Shown here: positions 35,384-42,774 of the stretch, piece after piece
Position numbering within the stretch: position 1 is the stretch's first letter
Layout of the letters: each line of letters begins with the position of its first letter
From: Croceibacterium mercuriale
GTDB taxonomy: Bacteria > Pseudomonadota > Alphaproteobacteria > Sphingomonadales > Sphingomonadaceae
Direction of reading: 5' to 3'
Assembly (NCBI RefSeq): GCF_000802385.1
Contig: NZ_JTDN01000001.1
Span: 7,501-71,500, forward strand
Length of the DNA stretch: 64,000 nucleotides
Translations under genes and position numbers: made by a program
The notes under the pieces: generated by a model
Told to the model about the DNA's origin: nothing
What the model saw: only the letters and a program-made list of their open reading frames with translations
Databases searched by the model: none

Positions 35384-36076
35384 ATGGACCCGACCAGCTT
35401 CACCCCCGGCTCCGCCCTGGTAACGGTCATCCTGATCGCGCTGGCGCCGTTCTTTGCCGTGATGGTCACCAGCTTCACCAAGATCGTGGTGGTGCTGACC
35501 CTGCTGCGATCCGCCATGGGCCTGCAGCAGGTGCCGCCCAACCTGGTGCTGAACGGCCTGGCGCTGATCCTGTCGTTGTACGTGATGTATCCGGTGATGG
35601 AGGACATGGCGAGTGCGGCCGGCTATGGCGAGCAGACCGTCGGGATCACGGGCGAGGCCGTCGAAAGCGCACCGGCGCTGGATGACACCGGCGCGATGTT
35701 CGCCACGGCGGACCGCGCGAAGGAGCCGCTGCGCCAGTTCCTGCTGAAGCATTCGGCGCCGGGCGAACGCATGTTCTTCCTGCGCACGCAGCAGCGCATC
35801 GCGGGCCCGCAGAAGGCGGCGCGGATGTCGGAAGGCGACTTCATCGTGGTGATGCCCGCCTTTGTGGTGCGCGAACTGACGATCGCCTTCAAGATCGGCT
35901 TCCTGATCTTCCTGCCGTTCCTGATCATCGACATGGTCATATCCAACATCCTGCTGGCCATGGGCATGATGATGCTGTCGCCGGTCACCATCTCCCTGCC
36001 GTTTAAGATCCTGCTGTTCGTCCTGATCGATGGCTGGGTGAAGCTCGCCCATGGTCTGGTCCTGTCCTATGTCTGA
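35384..36076 (+). CDS. sctR: type III export-gate protein SctR (FliP family)
   Basis: 230-residue membrane protein with FliP/YscR motifs: MVTSFTKIVVVLTLLRSAMG, QQVPPNLVLNGLAL and the C-terminal IGFLIFLPFLIIDMVISNIL, plus MMLSPVTISLPFKILLFVL. A hydrophilic loop (about 75-140) separates helices 2 and 3. Forms the core of the export pore with SctS and SctT. ATG preceded by AAGGAG at 8 bases. Confidence 0.96.
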   Translation: MDPTSFTPGSALVTVILIALAPFFAVMVTSFTKIVVVLTLLRSAMGLQQVPPNLVLNGLALILSLYVMYPVMEDMASAAGYGEQTVGITGEAVESAPALDDTGAMFATADRAKEPLRQFLLKHSAPGERMFFLRTQQRIAGPQKAARMSEGDFIVVMPAFVVRELTIAFKIGFLIFLPFLIIDMVISNILLAMGMMMLSPVTISLPFKILLFVLIDGWVKLAHGLVLSYV

Positions 36077-36088
36077 AGGCTGAGCGCG

Positions 36089-36352
36089 ATGGATCCGATC
36101 GGCCTGACAATCGAAGCGATGTGGCTGGTGCTGCTGCTGTCCGCGCCACCGGTCATCGCGGCCTCGGTCGTGGGCCTGCTCACGGCCATCATCCAGGCCG
36201 CGACCCAGTTGCAGGAACAGACGCTGCAGTTCACGCTGAAGTTCTTCGCGATCGTGCTGACCATCTTCCTCACCGCGTCGCTGCTGGCGAGCACGCTGTA
36301 TGCCTTCAGCGACATGATTTTCAGCCGGTTCTACACCGTGGGTCTGGGATGA
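36089..36352 (+). CDS. sctS: type III export-gate protein SctS (FliQ family)
   Basis: 87-residue protein with two membrane helices: LTIEAMWLVLLLSAPPVIAA, then GLLTAIIQAATQLQEQTLQF and FFAIVLTIFLTASLLA, the FliQ/YscS signature. Helical hairpin subunit of the export pore. Lies 12 bases after sctR and 7 before sctT. Confidence 0.95.
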   Translation: MDPIGLTIEAMWLVLLLSAPPVIAASVVGLLTAIIQAATQLQEQTLQFTLKFFAIVLTIFLTASLLASTLYAFSDMIFSRFYTVGLG

Positions 36353-36359
36353 CGGGCCC

Positions 36360-37181
36360 ATGACGGGGGAAGCGGTCGGCACCGGGCTGACCGAACTGGC
36401 CCCCTGGATGGAACAGGCGGTGCTGGTCGGTGTGGCGTCTGCCCGCTTCGCCTTCGCCTTCCTGTTCGTGCCGCTGTTCGGCAGCAACACCATGCCGCCG
36501 ATGGTGCGCAACAGCCTGATCGTGACTTTCGGCCTGGTCGTGCTGAACACGCAGGCCAGCTTCGACCCCGACGTGCTGGGCGCCGCCGACTGGCTGGTGC
36601 TGTTCGCGAAGGAAGCGGGGGCGGGCACGATCATCGGTTTCTTCTTCGCCACCATCCTGTGGGCGATGGGCATGGCGGGGGAGATCATCGACAACAAGGT
36701 CGGCGCCACCATGGCGCAGATCCTGGATCCCGGCACCGGCACCCAGGCATCATTGTCGGCCAACCTGCTGTCGCGCTTCGCCCAGGTGCTGTTCGTCAGC
36801 GCAGGCGGACTGACGCTGCTGGTTGGCACCATCATGGCCAGCTACGCCTTCTGGCCGATGGGCGCGGGCGGGCTGCGCTTCGATGCGGGCACGGTGGTGC
36901 TGTTCGAACGCGAATTCGGTCGGCTGTTCACCCTGGCCTTCCTGTTCAGCGCACCGGTGGTGGTCCTGCTCTATCTGCTGGATGCCAGCCTGGGCCTCCT
37001 GAACCGGCTGGCGCCGTCGTTCAACGTCTTCGTCCTGTCCATGCCGATCAAGAGCCTGGCGGCGACGCTGATCCTGATCATGACCCTGCCACTGCTGGCA
37101 GAAGCGGTGCTGGACGACCTGGCCAGCCGCGGCGCCACGGCGGAGGCGGTGATGCGGCGGGTGGCCGGGATCGCCGGGTAG
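36360..37181 (+). CDS. sctT: type III export-gate protein SctT (FliR family)
   Basis: 273-residue polytopic protein; early motif VASARFAFAFLFVPLFGSNT and EAGAGTIIGFFFATILWAMG, GEIIDNKVGATMAQILDPGT, VFVLSMPIKSLAATLILIMT match SctT/FliR. Caps the SctR5S4T1 export gate. Last gene of operon 2; its stop is two bases from the end of a convergent SMI1-like fragment. Confidence 0.94.
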   Translation: MTGEAVGTGLTELAPWMEQAVLVGVASARFAFAFLFVPLFGSNTMPPMVRNSLIVTFGLVVLNTQASFDPDVLGAADWLVLFAKEAGAGTIIGFFFATILWAMGMAGEIIDNKVGATMAQILDPGTGTQASLSANLLSRFAQVLFVSAGGLTLLVGTIMASYAFWPMGAGGLRFDAGTVVLFEREFGRLFTLAFLFSAPVVVLLYLLDASLGLLNRLAPSFNVFVLSMPIKSLAATLILIMTLPLLAEAVLDDLASRGATAEAVMRRVAGIAG

Positions 37182-37183
37182 GA

Positions 37184-37423
37184 TCAGGGCACGGCGCACA
37201 GGACGCCGACAAAGCTGGCCGGGACCGGGCTGATGTCAGGGGCGAACGCGTCGGAGGTCTGGTGATGCCAGACCGATACGGCCGGCTCTGCCTGCGCTCC
37301 GGCGCCATAATCCAGCACCAGAAAGTCGCCGCCGACCAGCGCGGCAAACGGGATCAGGTCGAAGCCCGACGCTTCCGGCGAGCGGGCGAGATGCGCATCC
37401 AGTCTGGTGGCGACCACGGCCAC
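37184..37423 (-). pseudogene. C-terminal half of a second SMI1/KNR4-like immunity protein
   Basis: 79-residue frame from a GTG at 37423. The sequence FDLIPFAALVGGDFLVLDYG then VSVWHHQTSDAFAP matches only the C-terminal half of an SMI1/KNR4 domain (loop plus last strands and helix). It lies in the same reading frame as the upstream SMI1-like gene, directly after that gene's TAG with 18 intervening bases, as if a two-domain or tandem immunity gene had lost its linker and N-terminal half. It may still be expressed as a short protein. Confidence 0.5.
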
Positions 37424-37441
37424 ATCAGCCTCGGCCGTGAT

Positions 37442-37918
37442 CTATTCCAGCTTGCCGGTCAGCTCCTGCCAGTCCGATGCGACCGGCAGGACGGCGCTGC
37501 TCTCGTCGCCATCATAGTCCAGATCGACGAACACGATCGGCGGCGAGGCAGTGGTCGTACGATAATCCAGGCAGAAATACCCGCTGGCCGTGTTGGTCGC
37601 GAACGGGAACAGCGCGAGCTCGGCGCTGCTGGCCTTGCCCGACCATTCCACCAGGCTGTCCAGCACGAACTCGACCGAATAGGTGTAGCGCTTGTCGCCC
37701 TTCTGCCCGCCCGCGAACAGGATCGGGCCGAACGCCGTCACGCTCCGGCTGCCGACCTTGATGCTGTCGGGGATGGTGGCGTCGCCCGGATGGTCCAGCA
37801 GTACCTGTCGCACCGCATCGGGCAGGGTGACGCCGACGCGCTCTTCCAGCGCGGCAATAGGGGCAGGGTCGCCCTTGCCCGGAACCTCGATGTAGGGTTC
37901 CCAACTGACCGCCATCAT
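37442..37918 (-). CDS. SMI1/KNR4-family immunity protein
   Basis: 158-residue cytoplasmic acidic protein with a full SMI1/KNR4 (SUKH-like) layout: IAALEERVGVTLPDAVRQVL at the start, LALFPFATNTASGYFCLDYR in the middle and VLPVASDWQELTGKLE at the end. Proteins of this superfamily are the commonest immunity proteins next to polymorphic nuclease toxins. It lies 6 bases downstream of the WHH-nuclease toxin gene on the same strand, so the two are a toxin-immunity operon. Confidence 0.8.
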   Translation of the reverse strand: MMAVSWEPYIEVPGKGDPAPIAALEERVGVTLPDAVRQVLLDHPGDATIPDSIKVGSRSVTAFGPILFAGGQKGDKRYTYSVEFVLDSLVEWSGKASSAELALFPFATNTASGYFCLDYRTTTASPPIVFVDLDYDGDESSAVLPVASDWQELTGKLE

Positions 37919-37924
37919 AGTCTC

Positions 37925-39481
37925 CTAGTCGCGCCCGCCGCCCCAGATGCGCATACCGCCGGTATGCCCGCCTGAGAAGTGGGCGTGCTCCGCCACGTCG
38001 ACCAGCTGGATGCGGCCGGTATCCTGGTGATGATGCCAGGTGAGGTCCGGCGGAGAACGGCCGGCGGGATTCTCGCGGGTCAGGAACCGGACCTGCTCGT
38101 CCGTCAGGCCCATGCGGCCCGCCAGGCTGGCATCGCTGCGCAATGCCTCGCCCAGCATCCGGTTCGCTTCGCGGAAATGTGCCGCGTCGCTGGCGCTGTT
38201 GATGGCGCTCGCATCCAGATGGAGGTCGGCCTTCGCGTCGAACACCGGGAAGCCGTTATGGTCGTAGGTCACGCTCTGCCCGTCCTTGGTATAGGTCACG
38301 GTAGCGTCCGGGTTGATGGTGCGCGAGTCGTATGTGGCCGGCTGCCGCACCAGGTGCTGATCGCCATTCACATCGGTCACGGTCTGGCGGCCGTCAGCGC
38401 GCGTGGTCACGCTGGGCGTATCGCCGATCGCTTGGGTGCGGCCGCCTGCGGTGAAGGTGGTGCCACGATTGGCGTCCAGCACGAAGGTGCTGCCGGACAT
38501 CCGCCCGCCGGCGATCGCCAGATCATCCGATGCGCGCACGCCCGCACCGAAGAACTCGTCGAGCTGGCGCTTCATGCCCTCGATCGAATCGCGCGCGCCG
38601 GCCGGCAGGGCGTTCAGCACATCGGCCGGCAGCTTGTTCACCGCATTGGAAATCTCGCGCAGCGCGGGCTCGAAGGTCTGGCGCAGGGCGGGGTTGTGGG
38701 CAACCGCGCCGATCGTGTCGGCGACCGTCTGCGCCCATTTGCCGATCTTGCCGGCCTTGGCCAGATCGCCCAGATACGGGACGATGCCGATGGCGGACAG
38801 TGCGCCATTGCCCAGGTGCCCGCCGGCCCCGCCCCAGTCGCCGCTGAAGGCAGAACCGATCGACCGGCCGATGGAGATCAGCGTGTTCGCCCCGTCGGAG
38901 ATCGGCGTCGGCTCCACGATGCCGGTCAGGTCCAGCGTCATCTGCGCCAGATCCGCCACCAGGGTCGCGGTGTCCGGACCCTGGTCGTTGGCGGGTGGCG
39001 GCAGCGTGCCCAGCGCCTCCATCTGCGCGACGGTCAGGCCGCTTGCGACCATGTTGCGCAGGCCCTGCTCGATCGCGGCGGTATCGTTGGTGGCGGGATC
39101 GGCATCGCCCCAGATCCGGTCGAACCGGGCATATTGCTCCGCCGCGGCGCTGCCGGCAGGCGAAGCGCGCTGTTCGGCCACGGTCAGTCCCCGGTCTGAC
39201 AGCGCGATCGGCGCTCCGTCCGGCGCCGTAAGGGCATAGCCGGCAGCCGCGAGCTGCCCCTGCTGGACCGGGGTCAGCTGCGCCTCCACCGCGCTCCTGA
39301 CCTGCAAGGCGAGGGCGGTGTCCTGCGCTTCGATGGCGGCGAGATCGCGCCGGATCGCGGCGAGGTCGGCCCCGCTGCTCGTGCGGCTGCGCGCGACGAT
39401 ATCGTTCGCGATGGCGTGTGGATCGGGCTGGGCACTATATGCCTGACAGCGATCGGCACGGATGCCTGCGGTTTCGACCAT
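37925..39481 (-). CDS. polymorphic toxin with C-terminal WHH (HNH/EndoVII-fold) nuclease domain
   Basis: 518-residue protein with no Sec signal. The start is ATG 39481 with GGAG nine bases upstream; the frame continues to 39562 but overlaps the shared upstream element. Residues 1-170 are charged and helical; a pretoxin-like hydrophobic Gly/Ala segment follows (LSAIGIVPYLGDLAKAGKIG); a repeat-like beta region with YDxR/G motifs leads to the C-terminal toxin DLTWHHHQDTGRIQLVDVAE (WHHH at 482-485) and HFSGGHTGG, the WHH signature of the HNH/EndoVII nuclease superfamily. Catalytic His residues intact. It is encoded next to sctT and with an SMI1-type gene, so a DNase or RNase delivered by the injectisome is likely; delivery route is inference. 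Confidence 0.8.
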   Translation of the reverse strand: MVETAGIRADRCQAYSAQPDPHAIANDIVARSRTSSGADLAAIRRDLAAIEAQDTALALQVRSAVEAQLTPVQQGQLAAAGYALTAPDGAPIALSDRGLTVAEQRASPAGSAAAEQYARFDRIWGDADPATNDTAAIEQGLRNMVASGLTVAQMEALGTLPPPANDQGPDTATLVADLAQMTLDLTGIVEPTPISDGANTLISIGRSIGSAFSGDWGGAGGHLGNGALSAIGIVPYLGDLAKAGKIGKWAQTVADTIGAVAHNPALRQTFEPALREISNAVNKLPADVLNALPAGARDSIEGMKRQLDEFFGAGVRASDDLAIAGGRMSGSTFVLDANRGTTFTAGGRTQAIGDTPSVTTRADGRQTVTDVNGDQHLVRQPATYDSRTINPDATVTYTKDGQSVTYDHNGFPVFDAKADLHLDASAINSASDAAHFREANRMLGEALRSDASLAGRMGLTDEQVRFLTRENPAGRSPPDLTWHHHQDTGRIQLVDVAEHAHFSGGHTGGMRIWGGGRD

Positions 39482-39559
39482 GTGCTTCGCTCCTGCGCAG
39501 CGGACGGCACCCAGCGTGGTTGCCGGGCCGCAGGATAGGCGCGCAGGATCGCCCGGCGG

Positions 39560-39577
39560 CATAGTCGATTTGCTTAG
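39560..39577 (-). promoter_or_regulatory. CTAAKCR-N3-CGA element upstream of the WHH toxin gene
   Basis: Minus strand reads CTAAGCAAATCGACTATG, 78 bases before the toxin ATG. One of five aligned sites in the locus; it also faces the divergent site at 39655. Confidence 0.4.
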
Positions 39578-39654
39578 TCCTGCTCATCATTATGCGGAGG
39601 GGGTCAGGGAGCCGCGAGGTTGATACCGGCCGGCGGCCCGCTGCGTGAAACTCC

Positions 39655-39671
39655 GTAAGCGATTCGAGGAG
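39655..39671 (+). promoter_or_regulatory. weaker CTAAKCR-N3-CGA element upstream of the 153-residue orphan gene
   Basis: GTAAGCGATTCGAGGAG, 25 bases before the ATG at 39697. Differs from the others at the first base. Its GAGGAG end could equally serve as part of the ribosome-binding region, so it is the weakest member of the set. Confidence 0.28.
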
Positions 39672-39696
39672 TGACGTTGTCGCTGGCCGTTCCTAC

Positions 39697-40158
39697 ATGC
39701 CCGGTGTCATGAATGTGCAACCCGCCTCCTTGTCCTTCCGCCTGGCCCCTGCGGCCGTGCCGCATGATGCGCGCACCGTGCGGCCGGAAGGAGTGCTGAC
39801 CGGTTGGCAGGGGCCGGTCGGGCAGGGCCTGCCGGCCTCCGGCAGGCACCCCCCGGAAGACCCGGTGCCGCTGGCCGAGGGTCGGCATGCGCCGCCGGAG
39901 GTGGTCGCCGGACCAGCGCTGGTGGTCGGTGCGGTACAGTGCGGCGACCTGCCGCAGGATCGTTCGCGAGACGGGCTCGCGGCTCAGGCGCCGGGGCAGA
40001 TGGCACGAAGCAGCTCACCCGGGGCGTTCTCGCCGGTCTCCGGTCCGTTCGCCACAGGCCACGGCCCCGCGCAGTTCCACTGGCGGAGCCCGCCCCCGGG
40101 GCTGCTTGCCGCCCTGCAGGAAGGTGGCCGGGCGCGCATCGCGACCCTGTTCCCCTGA
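39697..40158 (+). CDS. hypothetical protein, possible secreted substrate or chaperone
   Basis: 153-residue Pro/Gly/Ala-rich protein with no signal peptide, no Cys-rich region except one Cys and no recognised domain; predicted largely disordered, ending LLAALQEGGRARIATLFP. It fills the divergent gap between the WHH toxin and the peptidoglycan hydrolase. A second Met four codons on is an alternative start. A disordered N-terminal-signal-like composition would suit a type III substrate, but coding status itself is uncertain because a long frame in another phase overlaps it. Confidence 0.4.
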   Translation: MPGVMNVQPASLSFRLAPAAVPHDARTVRPEGVLTGWQGPVGQGLPASGRHPPEDPVPLAEGRHAPPEVVAGPALVVGAVQCGDLPQDRSRDGLAAQAPGQMARSSSPGAFSPVSGPFATGHGPAQFHWRSPPPGLLAALQEGGRARIATLFP

Positions 40159-40174
40159 GTTCCGTTCACCGCGT

Positions 40175-40191
40175 CTAGTCGAAACGATTAT
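40175..40191 (+). promoter_or_regulatory. CTAAKCR-N3-CGA element upstream of the peptidoglycan hydrolase gene
   Basis: CTAGTCGAAACGATTAT, 55 bases before the ATG at 40247; centre TCG-AAA-CGA is a dyad. Aligns with the sites at 30801, 31784, 39560 and 39655. Confidence 0.42.
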
Positions 40192-40246
40192 TGCCGCTGG
40201 CCTGCCGCTTCTGCGATCCTTTCCGGACGATCGAAGGGAGCCGGCC

Positions 40247-42040
40247 ATGGCAACGATGCAGGGTGCAACGCTCAACGATACCGGACTGCTGGCCCGGGCG
40301 GACCGGAACAGCCCGCCGCTGCCGCACGGCGCGCTGCTCGCCGGAGGATCCGCGCTCGACCGGCTGATGGCCAGCCCGGCACCGCTCGACCGATTCGCCC
40401 CGCCGCCGACCTACACCATCCGCCGGGGCGACACGCTGTCAGCCATTGCCGCACGGTTCGGTACTGACGTCGCGACGCTGGCGCGGAGCAACGGCATTGC
40501 CGACCCGGACCGCATCATGCCCGGGCAGACGCTTCGCCTGCCGCAGGCGGACGGGCGCTCGATCCATGTCGTGCAGCCGGGCGATACGCTGGGCGGAATT
40601 GCCCGCGCCGCCGGGACCAGCTGGCAATCCCTTGCCCGGCTGAACGGGATTGCCGATCCCGACGTGATCGCGCCGGGCATGGTCCTGACCTTGCACGGGG
40701 AGGGTGGCAGCCGGGCGGATGTGGCGCGCGCCCCGGTACCGGTGCAGGGGCCGGTGGCGGAGCGGCCGGCGGCGCGCCCGGCCGATGGCGCACATCGCCT
40801 CGGCAGCCTGTCCGAACGATACGAGACGAGCGGGCGCGGGCCCGGCACGGTCTCGTCCGGCGTCAATGATCCGGGCGGCGTGTCGTATGGCGTCTACCAG
40901 CTGTCGACCAATGCCGGCACGCTGCAATCCTTCCTGCGGATCGAGGGACGTGGCTGGGCCGGTGCACTGTCCGGCACACCCGGCAGTGCAGGCTTCTCAG
41001 CGGAATGGCGGGCAATCGCCGCGCGCGAGCCGCAGGCCTTCCGGGAGGCGCAGCACGCCTTCATCGAACGGACGCATTATCAGCCGGCAGTGGATCGCGT
41101 GCGCGACGCGACCGGCCTGGACCTGGCCAGCCGGCACGATGCCGTGCGCGATGCGACATGGTCGGCGGGCGTACAGCACGGGCGGGCGGCGCAGCTGCTG
41201 ACCACCGCGATCGAACGGACGGATGCCACAATCGCACGCGACGCACCCGGATACGACCGGCAGCTGATCCAGAACATCTATGCGGAACGGACCACCTATC
41301 TGCACGGACTGGCCGACAGCGGCCGCTACAGCGCGGGCGAAGCCCAGCAGTTGCGCGACATCACGCGCATCCGTTACCCGGCCGAACTGCGCGACGCGCT
41401 GGCGATGATCGACCGTGCGGACCCGGTCGCACAAGCACGCGCACCCGCCGGCAATGGCACGGAAGCCGGCCAGCTGGCCTCCATCATCGAGCGGCAGGGC
41501 GACGCCGCAGCGCAGGCCGATCTGGCCGCCGGACGCAAGGTGCTGGTCGCAATCCGCGCAGACACTGCGACCGGCGCGAATGGCGGAAAGGGCACCTATG
41601 ATGACCGCATGGCGCTGGTCTGGCGCGACGGCGTGGGCACGGTTCATGCGCGTGCCTGGGAGGGCAACACCGAGCCGGCGGGCCGCTATGCCGCGCGTGG
41701 CTATGGCGTCGATGTCGATGGCGACGGGCGCAAGGAACTGGGTCGCCTGGTCGAAGGAAGCTACCGCTACACGCTGCAGTCCGGCAGCTTCGCGGGCAAC
41801 CGGTTCTTCCGCGCCGAAACCGTGCAGCCCGCTCTGCGCGACAACGATCATGACGGGCGCTTCACCCCGGCCGACCGGGTCGATCCATCAGGCGCCGGGC
41901 GCTCCCTCCTGATCCATCAGGGGGGCAACACGTCGACCGGATCGGCCGGATGTCAGACCTTGCGGCCCGACGACTTCAACGCGTTCCTTGCCACGCTTGG
42001 CGGGCAGACCCGGTTCAGCTACGTCCTTGTGCGGCAATAA
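40247..42040 (+). CDS. LysM-muramidase-like peptidoglycan hydrolase, predicted antibacterial effector
   Basis: 597-residue protein lacking a Sec signal. Two LysM domains (about residues 55-98 and 104-148: YTIRRGDTLSAIAARFGTDV and HVVQPGDTLGGIARAAGTSW) bind peptidoglycan. A lysozyme/chitosanase-fold-like domain follows (YETSGRGPGTVSSG, GGVSYGVYQLSTNAGTLQSF, FIERTHYQP), similar to cell-wall hydrolases of phage tails. The C-terminus carries a YkuD-like SxGC motif (LLIHQGGNTSTGSAGCQTLR). Start ATG is preceded by GAAGGGAG. Absence of a signal peptide plus location in the secretion locus argues for injectisome export; a lipoprotein gene directly downstream would protect the periplasm. A role in assembling the apparatus is the alternative. 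Confidence 0.75.
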   Translation: MATMQGATLNDTGLLARADRNSPPLPHGALLAGGSALDRLMASPAPLDRFAPPPTYTIRRGDTLSAIAARFGTDVATLARSNGIADPDRIMPGQTLRLPQADGRSIHVVQPGDTLGGIARAAGTSWQSLARLNGIADPDVIAPGMVLTLHGEGGSRADVARAPVPVQGPVAERPAARPADGAHRLGSLSERYETSGRGPGTVSSGVNDPGGVSYGVYQLSTNAGTLQSFLRIEGRGWAGALSGTPGSAGFSAEWRAIAAREPQAFREAQHAFIERTHYQPAVDRVRDATGLDLASRHDAVRDATWSAGVQHGRAAQLLTTAIERTDATIARDAPGYDRQLIQNIYAERTTYLHGLADSGRYSAGEAQQLRDITRIRYPAELRDALAMIDRADPVAQARAPAGNGTEAGQLASIIERQGDAAAQADLAAGRKVLVAIRADTATGANGGKGTYDDRMALVWRDGVGTVHARAWEGNTEPAGRYAARGYGVDVDGDGRKELGRLVEGSYRYTLQSGSFAGNRFFRAETVQPALRDNDHDGRFTPADRVDPSGAGRSLLIHQGGNTSTGSAGCQTLRPDDFNAFLATLGGQTRFSYVLVRQ

Positions 42041-42059
42041 TCGTCGAGAGAGCAGCATC

Positions 42060-42707
42060 ATGCATCCCAACGGCTGGCGCATCGCCCCGATGATGCTCTT
42101 CCTGCTGGCGTCCTGCGGCAGCCCGTCGGAAACATCGGCCAGCCCCACCGAAGCGGACACCCCCGTGACGCAGCCAACGGATGTGGCCAGTAGCCCGGCG
42201 CCGGTTTCCCGTATCTCGGGCCCGGCGTCCGGGACTTCGCCGGTCTGTGAGCCGGATGCGCCGGAGAGCCCGTGCCCCATCGTCGGGCGCTGGCGGATTG
42301 CGCGGGTCTACAACCCGGCCGAAGCCGATCTCCTGGCAGATGATCGCGCGATGACCGGCGCGACGCTGACCATCACCGCCAATGGCGACGGACCCGGCAT
42401 GCTTGCATGGGACGGGCCCGACACCGGGCAGTTCGACATCAGCGACAGATGCATCGGCCCGTATCTGAGCGCGCGTGGCACACCGGCCGGTGATCCGGCC
42501 GCGGCGCGCACGCTCGCCGCGGCGCTCTCCGCCTGGTCGGTCGGCGGCGATGCGGCGGCAGCCCGTGCGCTGGGCTGCGACCAGGGGCATTGGGCGGTGC
42601 CCACCAATGCTGCAGGCGACCGCTACGGGATCGTCCTTCCGCTGGGTAACCGGGCGGCGATCCAGTGGTATGAGGACCGGTTCCTGTTGCTTGAACGAAC
42701 CGACTGA
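42060..42707 (+). CDS. periplasmic lipoprotein, candidate immunity protein to the peptidoglycan hydrolase
   Basis: 215-residue lipoprotein: hydrophobic leader ending LLASC (Cys19), a Ser/Thr/Pro linker, then a small beta-rich domain (GRWRIARVYNPAEADLL, ATLTITANGDGPGMLAWDGP) with lipocalin-like feel and several Cys. It starts 19 bases after the hydrolase stop on the same strand. Placement, compartment and size match known periplasmic immunity proteins against cell-wall effectors; binding to the upstream enzyme is inferred. Confidence 0.65.
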   Translation: MHPNGWRIAPMMLFLLASCGSPSETSASPTEADTPVTQPTDVASSPAPVSRISGPASGTSPVCEPDAPESPCPIVGRWRIARVYNPAEADLLADDRAMTGATLTITANGDGPGMLAWDGPDTGQFDISDRCIGPYLSARGTPAGDPAAARTLAAALSAWSVGGDAAAARALGCDQGHWAVPTNAAGDRYGIVLPLGNRAAIQWYEDRFLLLERTD

Positions 42708-42774
42708 CCGAGAACGTCGCAAGGGCAGGCGCGGCAAGGCCCTGTGCCGCTCCGGCGCCGGCATGGCGCAAGAC

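Noticed and set aside
18180-37181. Flagellar export apparatus
   Set aside because: A secretin, an FHA-domain SctD, an SctK-position gene and no hook, rod, flagellin or motor genes show that this is an injectisome despite the FliO-like protein.
40155-40220. ECF-sigma promoter (GGAAC-type -35 with CGTCTA -10) upstream of the peptidoglycan hydrolase
   Set aside because: CGTCTA is present at the shared element, but the -35 box is missing and the other four sites do not keep CGTC, so the shared dyad is the better explanation.
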